A stretch of 6,013 nucleotides of DNA from CAYZZA01 sp964482685 (lineage in GTDB: Bacteria > Bacillota > Bacilli > Lactobacillales > Carnobacteriaceae_A), in assembly GCA_964482685.1 (NCBI GenBank), contig CAYZZA010000066.1:1-6013 (forward strand), given 5' to 3'. This document shows positions 1 to 5,009 of the stretch, in pieces. The translations under genes were made by a program, and so were the position numbers. The notes below the pieces were generated by a model that made no database searches, had not been told where the DNA came from, and saw only the letters and a program-made list of their open reading frames with translations. Each line of letters opens with the position of its first letter. Position 1 is the stretch's first letter.

Positions 1-157
1 TGATTTCTCTGATTTTTACATCATCCACAAAAGTGACCGAAACCTCTGCATCCTGTTCAATCTCCATATAATCAGAGGCAAACAAAAGAATAGAAGTCAC
101 AAGTTTTTTAGCTTCTTCCGTTGTTTTGCCCGTTTCGTCATACAATTCAATTTTCAC
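1..157 (-). CDS. ybeY: Endoribonuclease YbeY, N-terminal part (cut by window edge)
   Basis: YbeY is a single-strand-specific zinc endoribonuclease involved in 16S rRNA 3'-end maturation and ribosome quality control in the cytoplasm. Only the first 52 residues are present. They read VKIELYDETG..., then ...AEVSVTFVDDVKIREI, which is the typical N-terminal part of the family (the 'EVSVTFVD-x-x-x-I-x-x-I' stretch). The zinc-binding HxxxHxxxxxH motif would lie further left, outside the window. The start is taken as GTG at 155-157, because a good ribosome site (AAAGAAGG, 165-172) sits 7 nt upstream and no ATG fits. It begins 23 nt after the phoH stop, so the two are almost certainly cotranscribed. 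Identification rests on the N-terminal motif plus the conserved phoH-ybeY order. Confidence 0.9.
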   Translation of the reverse strand, partial: MKIELYDETGKTTEEAKKLVTSILLFASDYMEIEQDAEVSVTFVDDVKIREI

Positions 158-180
158 CTGATAACCTTCTTTGTGATTCC

Positions 181-1194
181 TTAAGAGGAATGTATTGTCG
201 TGTCTTCTTCTGTTTCATACGCATGGATAATTTTGGCGACGAGAGGGTGTCTGACCACGTCATCTGCACTAAAGGAGACTTGGGCCACACCGGGTACTTG
301 TCTGAGAATGTGGGTCGCATGGATTAACCCACTTTTTGTGCCACGCAACAAATCAATTTGGGTAACGTCTCCGTTGATAATCATCTTAGATCCAAACCCA
401 AGACGTGTCAGAAACATTTTCATTTGTTGGACCGTTGTGTTTTGTGCTTCGTCCAAGATCACAAACGCATCATCTAAGGTTCGTCCTCGCATGTAAGCAA
501 GAGGCGCAATTTCAATGGTTTCACGCTCTAGGAGACGTTCTGTGTGTTCGGTTCCAAAGATGCTATACAACGCATCATAAAGCGGACGCAAGTAAGGGTC
601 GACTTTTTCTTTTAAATCCCCTGGCAAAAACCCTAAACTTTCTCCAGCTTCTACTGCCGGACGCGTAAGAACAATCCGACTGACGTCTCCTCGCCTCATC
701 GCTGCGACAGCCATCACCACTGCAAGGTAGGTTTTTCCGGTACCAGCAGGCCCCACACCAAAAACAACATCATTCTTTTTGATGGCTTGTACATACTCCC
801 ATTGTCCGGCATTTTTGACTCGGATAGGTCTTCCTTCTTTGTCTTTGCCTATCACTTCTTCATACATTTTAATCAAAGAAGACAACGTCCCTTGCTTGGC
901 CATTCTGATTCCATTTAAGACATCAATGGTTTTAAGGGAAGGGGTAATTTGAATCAGTTCTTCTAATTGTTCCAGTAAGTCGACAACCAATTGAACGTGT
1001 TGGGCTGTCCCTTCAATTTCGACTTGAGTCCCACGGCTATGAATGGAGACATCCATTTCTTTTTCAATGATATACAAATACTCATCTTGAACACCAAATA
1101 GTTTGCGTGCTTGAGTGGCATCATCAAATTCTAGTGTTTGTTTGGAAGTTGTTTGATCGGTCAAACGATCGCGCTCCTTTTCTGAAAACGACAT
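181..1194 (-). CDS. phoH: PhoH family protein, P-loop ATPase (PhoH/PhoL type)
   Basis: This is a 337-residue cytoplasmic ATPase of the PhoH family, related to the helicase-like AAA fold. Walker A is GPAGTGKT at residues 148-155 and Walker B is FVILDEAQN at about 244-252. The following conserved stretch with FLTRLGFGSKMIINGD (261-276) is characteristic of the family. The N-terminal ~120 residues form the usual family-specific region before the ATPase. Length is normal. The start is ATG at 1192-1194, with a ribosome site (GAGG) 7 nt upstream. The gene ends 23 nt before ybeY. PhoH and YbeY are neighbours across many bacteria, and a role in RNA or ribosome metabolism is inferred from that; the exact reaction is not established. 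A terminator lies between yqeY and this gene, so it may be expressed partly by readthrough. In B. subtilis and Listeria pgpH follows phoH; here it does not. Confidence 0.95.
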   Translation of the reverse strand: MSFSEKERDRLTDQTTSKQTLEFDDATQARKLFGVQDEYLYIIEKEMDVSIHSRGTQVEIEGTAQHVQLVVDLLEQLEELIQITPSLKTIDVLNGIRMAKQGTLSSLIKMYEEVIGKDKEGRPIRVKNAGQWEYVQAIKKNDVVFGVGPAGTGKTYLAVVMAVAAMRRGDVSRIVLTRPAVEAGESLGFLPGDLKEKVDPYLRPLYDALYSIFGTEHTERLLERETIEIAPLAYMRGRTLDDAFVILDEAQNTTVQQMKMFLTRLGFGSKMIINGDVTQIDLLRGTKSGLIHATHILRQVPGVAQVSFSADDVVRHPLVAKIIHAYETEEDTTIHSS

Positions 1195-1207
1195 AATTAT
1201 ACCTCAA

Positions 1208-1236
1208 ACTATACCATAAAAAGGCAGACAACTGAA
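1208..1236 (-). promoter_or_regulatory. Candidate extended -10 promoter before phoH
   Basis: On the minus strand there is TGG followed by TATAGT (-10 at 1208-1213, extended TGn element at 1214-1216). A weak -35, TTCAGT (1231-1236), lies 17 nt upstream. It sits just downstream of the yqeY terminator, where a new promoter would be expected. Against it, transcription would begin near 1201, at or past the GAGG ribosome site (1202-1205), giving an almost leaderless mRNA. I therefore hold it only as a candidate. Confidence 0.3.
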
Positions 1237-1250
1237 GCAATTGAAATCAA

Positions 1251-1282
1251 AAAAGAGTAGACCCGCTAGGCTCTACTCTTTT
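1251..1282 (-). terminator. Rho-independent terminator after yqeY
   Basis: An 11-bp perfect stem (AAAAGAGTAGA at 1251-1261 against TCTACTCTTTT at 1272-1282) encloses a 10-nt region that can add two C-G pairs around a GCTA tetraloop. On the minus strand the stem runs into six T residues. It begins 15 nt after the yqeY stop, so it would end the rpsU-yqeY transcript. On the plus strand the T tract is only four long, so function on the minus strand is favoured. Confidence 0.88.
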
Positions 1283-1297
1283 GTGGAAGTATGGGAT

Positions 1298-1744
1298 TCA
1301 ATTTTGTAACTCTTCTTTTACAAGTTGATTTACAAGTTTTCCGTCAGCCATTCCTTTTACCTTAGGCATCAATGCACTCATCACCTTACCCATATCTTGC
1401 ATGGAAGAAGCCTCTATTTCCACAATTGTGTCTTTCACAATGTTTCGGACTTCTTCTTCTGACAATTGTTTGGGTAAATATTCGTTCACGATGGCTAATT
1501 CTTTTTCAATAGCTTGAACTAAATCAGGACGGTCTGCTTTTTTGAATTCTTCCAAAGAATCATTTCTCTGTTTTCGTTCACGAGAAACGACTGCTATTTC
1601 CTCGTCACTAGATAGGTCTTCTCTTTTCGCAATGGTTGCATTTTGAAGAGAGGCTTTGACCATTCTAAGAACTGACAAGCGTTCTTTGTCATGCGACTTC
1701 ATTGCCGTTTTAATGTCTTCGTTTAAATCTGACAATAAGGACAC
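1298..1744 (-). CDS. yqeY: GatB/YqeY domain-containing protein
   Basis: This is a small cytoplasmic protein of 148 residues, close to the usual family length. The YqeY family shares its helical domain with the C-terminal tail of the GatB subunit of the Asp-tRNA(Asn)/Glu-tRNA(Gln) amidotransferase. A tRNA-related role is often assumed but not proven. Family features visible are the N-terminal LLSDLNEDIKTAMKSHDKERLSVLRM helix, the KQRNDSLEEF segment (about 58-67), the EYLPKQLSEEE segment (about 88-98), and the C-terminal DMGKVMSALMPKVKG-x-ADGKLVNQLVKEEL. The start is GTG at 1742-1744: AGGGAG (1752-1757) lies 7 nt upstream. An ATG two bases earlier (1744-1746) is in another frame and soon reaches a stop. 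The gene follows rpsU by 30 nt in the arrangement common to Bacilli, and is closed by the terminator at 1251-1282. Confidence 0.94.
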   Translation of the reverse strand: MSLLSDLNEDIKTAMKSHDKERLSVLRMVKASLQNATIAKREDLSSDEEIAVVSRERKQRNDSLEEFKKADRPDLVQAIEKELAIVNEYLPKQLSEEEVRNIVKDTIVEIEASSMQDMGKVMSALMPKVKGMADGKLVNQLVKEELQN

Positions 1745-1774
1745 ATTATCACTCCCTAACTGTATACAAACAGA

Positions 1775-1948
1775 TTAGAATTTACGCTTTCTTGCTGCTT
1801 CTGATTTCAATTTACGCTTCACACTTGGCTTTTCATAGAACTCCCTTTTGCGGGCTTCCTTCATTGTCCCAGTTTTAGAAACAGTACGTTTGAAGCGACG
1901 AAGAGCATCATCAAGTGATTCATTTTTCTTGACAACAGTTTTACTCAT
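1775..1948 (-). CDS. rpsU: 30S ribosomal protein S21
   Basis: bS21 is a small basic protein of the 30S subunit platform, near the anti-Shine-Dalgarno end of 16S rRNA, and takes part in translation initiation. The 57-residue product begins MSKTVVKKNESLDDALRRFKR and ends in the basic tail KRKLKSEAARKRKF, which is diagnostic; length is normal for Bacilli. ATG at 1946-1948 is chosen because AAGGGAGGG (1957-1965) is placed 9 nt upstream. A longer reading from GTG at 1972 would translate that ribosome site and add eight residues not found in the family. The gene has a near-consensus promoter ~95 nt upstream and is followed 30 nt later by yqeY. Confidence 0.97.
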   Translation of the reverse strand: MSKTVVKKNESLDDALRRFKRTVSKTGTMKEARKREFYEKPSVKRKLKSEAARKRKF

Positions 1949-2041
1949 GTTCGATTCCCTCCCTTCGTGCACTTTAAGTAACCATTCTATTCATACGGAA
2001 CTAGATTTGAAATGCCATACAAATAAAACCGTTCATTCAAT

Positions 2042-2070
2042 AGTATATAATAAGTATAATTGACCGTCAA
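2042..2070 (-). promoter_or_regulatory. Sigma-A type promoter of rpsU-yqeY
   Basis: On the minus strand, TTGACG (-35, 2065-2070) and TATACT (-10, 2042-2047) are separated by exactly 17 nt, each one base from consensus. Transcription would start near 2035, giving a leader of about 87 nt before the rpsU ATG. The -35 lies only 15-20 nt past the zur stop codon. It is part of a 5-1-5 palindrome, TTGAC-C-GTCAA on the plus strand (2060-2070). Confidence 0.85.
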
Positions 2071-2084
2071 CTAGCAAACCTTAA

Positions 2085-2504
2085 TTATGCAAGACAATTT
2101 TTACATTGTCCAAACACTTCAAATCGATGAGAAGTGATTTGACACCCCTCTAGCTGATTTTCTAAAAAAGTCATCGGACACATGTCAAATGGGATCGACG
2201 TGCCACAGACTGTACAAATAAAGTGGTGGTGGTGAGTGCCGTCTGTAGAACAACTCAACTTGAACAATTGCTCGCCACTTAAATCGGTTGTTTCCGCAAT
2301 GTCTAAATCAGAAAAAAGATATAAGTTTCGATAAATCGTGTCTTGACTGATTGATGGGTAGGTTTTTTCTAGTATTTCTTGAATTTCTCTCGCAGATAAA
2401 TACTTTTTCTCTGCTGTTAACACTTCAAGAATGAGTTTTCGTTTGTCTGTGTATTTCAGGCCACGTTCTTTTAATCTTTTTTTTGCTACTTCGATAGGCA
2501 TCAT
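2085..2504 (-). CDS. zur: Zur-type zinc uptake repressor (Fur family)
   Basis: This is a Fur-family metal-dependent DNA-binding repressor of 139 residues, the normal length. An N-terminal winged helix contains the recognition segment SQDTIYRNLYLF (about 53-64). The C-terminal part holds two structural zinc pairs, C97-x-x-C100 and C134-x-x-C137, plus the metal-sensing cluster C85 and HHHHF (91-95). Zur is favoured over Fur or PerR because of ETTDLSGEQLFK, C85, the CPM motif (109-111) and HRFEVFGQC, which resemble Bacillus Zur as I remember it. By analogy it would repress zinc-uptake and zinc-sparing genes when zinc is replete. The first of two adjacent ATGs (2502-2504) is chosen: AAAGGG (2514-2519) lies 9 nt upstream. 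It has its own promoter with a palindrome over the -35. No zinc transporter lies in the window. No clear terminator separates it from rpsU. Confidence 0.86.
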   Translation of the reverse strand: MMPIEVAKKRLKERGLKYTDKRKLILEVLTAEKKYLSAREIQEILEKTYPSISQDTIYRNLYLFSDLDIAETTDLSGEQLFKLSCSTDGTHHHHFICTVCGTSIPFDMCPMTFLENQLEGCQITSHRFEVFGQCKNCLA

Positions 2505-2532
2505 TTGCTTCGACCCTTTCTATGACCCGTAC

Positions 2533-2562
2533 AGTATAGCGCATCCATCAAAATAAAATCAA
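2533..2562 (-). promoter_or_regulatory. Predicted promoter of zur
   Basis: On the minus strand, TTGATT (-35, 2557-2562) and TATACT (-10, 2533-2538) are separated by 18 nt. Transcription from about 2526 would leave a ~22-nt leader that still contains the AAAGGG ribosome site. The -35 overlaps the inverted repeat at 2553-2573, so binding there would block RNA polymerase. Confidence 0.65.
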
Positions 2563-2573
2563 ATAGATTTTAT
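2553..2573. promoter_or_regulatory. Perfect inverted repeat over the zur -35, candidate operator
   Basis: The arms ATAAAATC (2553-2560) and GATTTTAT (2566-2573) are exact reverse complements around a 5-nt AT-only centre. The 21-bp total size and dyad symmetry match what a Fur-family dimer binds, and the position over the -35 suits repression. The sequence does not match the Bacillus Zur box (core TCGTAAT-N-ATTACGA) or the Fur or PerR boxes. Assignment as a Zur autoregulatory site is therefore inference from position and symmetry only; the AT-rich sequence also makes chance palindromes more likely. Confidence 0.5.
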
Positions 2574-2755
2574 CCCCTATTTTGTTTATTTTCAATGCCT
2601 GTTCAACTTGTATCCCGGGGACAATCCTCAAAAAGAACCATAGGCGCATAGCTTCGTTTAAGAAAGAAAGAATCGGAAAGGAGCAGACCATTTATCGGGA
2701 ATGAAGGCCCTTCTATTGAGCATTCTTTATTTACATTTAGTGCCACGAATATCCG

Positions 2756-3646
2756 CTAATGGAAACGTGCTGCATCTGTGGTTCTCTTTTCTGTCCACGT
2801 TTGGAATTCATGGATTTTGTTCATCGTGTCCCAATACCCTTGATTGTACACTCGTTCTAAGACAGCGGGTCTTTTTTCTAATAGCGTGACATTTACGTTG
2901 ACAGAGGGTCTAAATACGAACAGCTCTCCTCTTTTTTCTAGCAACTCAATTTTATCCAATGCTTGATTGTAGTGGATGTGCCGATGTTGCAACGCCTTGG
3001 AAACTTCAGGGTACTGTACCAGCATGTATTTAAGCAAATAGTCCAGTGCTTGTTTTTCCTTGCGGTAATCGCGAGTTCTCGTGAGGACGACGACATGCGA
3101 ACGGTTCCCATCCTTCATGGACTTCTCTAAAGGGATAGAATCAGAGATTCCTCCATCAAAGTAGAAAGATCCATTTATTTGCACAGGTTTGGTAAGAATT
3201 GGGATGCTGCTAGAAGCTTTTAACAGCTCTCGTATAAAATCTATGTCTTTGTGGGCGGCCTTGGTGAAGTACTCAGGCTTCCCGGTGGATGCATTCGTGA
3301 CACATACTTTAAACGTCGTGTCTGAGTTCAAAAAGGCGTCATAATCAAAAGGAAGCAGCTCGTTTGCTAATGTATGATAAATAAAGTCCATGTTTAAATA
3401 ATTCCCGTTTCGAATCCAGTGTTTGATACCGGAAAAGTCTTTGTGACTTGCATAATTGACAAAGACTTTTTTGCTTCGTGTTTTTTGCTGCGCAATAAAG
3501 CCTGCCCCATTGTTTGCTCCTGCAGAGACGCCAATGATGTACGGAAACTCAATCTTTTTTTCCATAAAAGCTTCGAGTACGCCGCTTGTATATACGCCCC
3601 TCATTCCGCCCCCTTCAAGAACAAGGCCCATTTTTTCGTTTTTCAT
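2756..3646 (-). CDS. Patatin-like phospholipase (YjjU-type)
   Basis: This is a 296-residue putative acyl hydrolase of the patatin family, which uses a Ser-Asp dyad to release fatty acids from lipids. All family motifs are intact: the oxyanion-hole loop GGGMRG at 12-17, the nucleophile Ser41 in GVSAG (39-43), and the catalytic Asp164 in DGG (164-166) with the following ISDSIPL. The region after about 200, with LLKYML, a run of charged helices and RPSV, resembles the C-terminal extension of YjjU-like patatins. There is no signal peptide, so a cytoplasmic or inner-membrane-face location is expected. The start is ATG at 3644-3646, with AAAGGAG 7 nt upstream. It lies 132 nt after the M14 gene, without a clear promoter or terminator between them, so cotranscription is possible. 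The lipid substrate cannot be told from sequence. Confidence 0.9.
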   Translation of the reverse strand: MKNEKMGLVLEGGGMRGVYTSGVLEAFMEKKIEFPYIIGVSAGANNGAGFIAQQKTRSKKVFVNYASHKDFSGIKHWIRNGNYLNMDFIYHTLANELLPFDYDAFLNSDTTFKVCVTNASTGKPEYFTKAAHKDIDFIRELLKASSSIPILTKPVQINGSFYFDGGISDSIPLEKSMKDGNRSHVVVLTRTRDYRKEKQALDYLLKYMLVQYPEVSKALQHRHIHYNQALDKIELLEKRGELFVFRPSVNVNVTLLEKRPAVLERVYNQGYWDTMNKIHEFQTWTEKRTTDAARFH

Positions 3647-3778
3647 AACAAAACTCCTTTATCGGTCAGGTGTTGCTGCGTGTGTAGGTGCGCCAGTTTG
3701 TCTGCACATGTTTGAAGCGTACCACTTGTATTGTGTGACAGAAGGCTCACGCCCTTTTTTGGAGTGGGTGGTTGATTC

Positions 3779-4843
3779 CTAGTTTTTGAAGCAATCTACT
3801 AACGTTAAAATGTAATTGATAAAAAACTCAACGCTGAGTTCCATCACTGTTTGGGTGTACAGTAGTTCTGGATGGAGTGGATCGTTGTACGTAATCTCCG
3901 GGATGGCAGCCAACTTGATTCCATATTGATAATAAGCTTCTGAGATCGTGGAAGGAATTTCTTGCCCTTTGTCGCTGTAGACAAACCCATACGCGACGTT
4001 GCCTAACTCTGAAAAACAACTCAAATAGCTGTCTTTCCACGAATGGGACAGTCTTCGGATTAAAGAACTATACATGCTGTCTAAGTCCTCATTCGGGCTC
4101 AAATGGTAGGAAGTCATCTCCCGCTTTCTCTCAGGCATTCCGATGCTTTCGCCAATTCTTGTGAAATTATGAAAATCCAAATACGCAAAAGCTCCTCTAT
4201 TTAAGGACAACCACTCTTTTAGAATCTGAGTTTCTCGTTGAGAATAAGGAGCCGTCCCTTTACACGCATGGTCTAATTCTACCCATTTATAGGAAAAATT
4301 TCGATTGATATCCACTTCTGTTAAGGTATTCCGGATATCTCGGTTGTATCCTCCTGGATTCACAATCGGGATGATTTTAATTACAAAGTTACTTTTTAAG
4401 TCTGCTAACCCTCTACTGTTTTGCAGATTTTGGCTGAGTTGTTTGGCAAATTCAACTCCTGCATATACGGTCGATTTTTCATGTCCATGTACACCGGTTG
4501 TAATCAATAGTGTGGGAGCTGGATGCAAGTCTGTTACAAGTCCGTTTCCATGTGTCTTTTGGCTTGTTTCAGGTGGAGCAAGTACATATTCGTAAATAGG
4601 TAGCGAGTGGTCTTCTTGTCCGCTTTTGTCAGTGCCATAGCCTAATAAATGCCGCGTGATGGAGCGATCGTGCGCAACCAAATCATCATAAAGAGCATAA
4701 ATATCTTGAATGGTGCTAGCACGTAAATTAAATGAATCAGAAGGCGTCATACTGTTTAAACTTTCTGATTCATAATATTCATCAAATTTTCCGCTAATGA
4801 TGCTTCTTTTCTGGGTACGTTTGGCAGAAATTGCTTTATCCAT
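3779..4843 (-). CDS. M14-family zinc carboxypeptidase-like protein
   Basis: This is a 354-residue metallopeptidase-like protein. The M14 signature is complete: zinc ligands H119 and E122 in HGHE, the VNPGGYNRDIRNT segment (161-173), the substrate-binding DINRNF (178-183), the third zinc ligand H225 in LDFHN (222-226), and the likely catalytic Glu316 in IPEITYN (314-320). The first ~100 residues are family-unspecific. They start with a basic stretch (AKRTQKR) and have no hydrophobic segment, so there is no visible signal peptide and the protein is probably cytoplasmic or exported another way. The substrate could be a peptide, a peptidoglycan fragment or an acylated amino acid (M14 includes MpaA-like and desuccinylase-like members); sequence does not decide. 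The start is ATG at 4841-4843, with AGGAGAG just upstream. The mRNA leader is extremely purine-rich. Confidence 0.85.
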   Translation of the reverse strand: MDKAISAKRTQKRSIISGKFDEYYESESLNSMTPSDSFNLRASTIQDIYALYDDLVAHDRSITRHLLGYGTDKSGQEDHSLPIYEYVLAPPETSQKTHGNGLVTDLHPAPTLLITTGVHGHEKSTVYAGVEFAKQLSQNLQNSRGLADLKSNFVIKIIPIVNPGGYNRDIRNTLTEVDINRNFSYKWVELDHACKGTAPYSQRETQILKEWLSLNRGAFAYLDFHNFTRIGESIGMPERKREMTSYHLSPNEDLDSMYSSLIRRLSHSWKDSYLSCFSELGNVAYGFVYSDKGQEIPSTISEAYYQYGIKLAAIPEITYNDPLHPELLYTQTVMELSVEFFINYILTLVDCFKN

Positions 4844-4970
4844 TTTTACTCTCCTACTCCTCTATTTCGTCTTTGTTCGTTCCTTATTCCTGATCTCCTA
4901 TTTCTTAGTTCTTTATCTTCTGTTATCTCTTTTGTCTCTCGTTTTTTTCTTTTTTTCCTGTCTCGTATCC
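4844..4970 (-). other. Polypurine leader upstream of the M14 gene
   Basis: By hand count only 20 of 127 plus-strand bases are purines (84% pyrimidine), so the minus-strand transcript into the M14 gene is mostly A and G. It contains several Shine-Dalgarno-like clusters (GGAG, AGGA, AAGGA) besides the one used at the ATG. I see no good promoter inside it and no protein-coding signal. Open frames in this stretch on both strands follow simply from the lack of stop codons in skewed sequence. Function unknown. Confidence 0.6.
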
Positions 4971-5009
4971 TGTCTAACTGTCTGTTCAGCGTCTTTTTTG
5001 TGTGGCATC

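Noticed and set aside
200..668. Plus-strand frames opposite phoH
   Set aside because: They are shadows of the well-supported phoH reading frame, without ribosome sites or recognisable domains.
1949..1972. Eight-codon N-terminal extension of rpsU from GTG
   Set aside because: It would translate the rpsU ribosome-binding site and adds residues absent from S21; the ATG at 1946-1948 is well supported.
2608..2624. Near-palindrome around CCCGGG as an operator or terminator
   Set aside because: It is imperfect, has no loop and no T tract, and does not overlap a promoter.
2701..2889. Plus-strand 62-residue frame beginning MKALLLSILYLHL, signal-peptide-like
   Set aside because: It overlaps the 3' end of the intact patatin-like gene on the opposite strand. 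Its nearest AAAGGAG is 17 nt from the ATG, too far, and no promoter is seen.
3740..3765. Small hairpin with T tract on the plus strand (AAGGC...GCCCTTTTTT)
   Set aside because: The stem is only about five pairs with a bulge, and there is no plus-strand gene to terminate.
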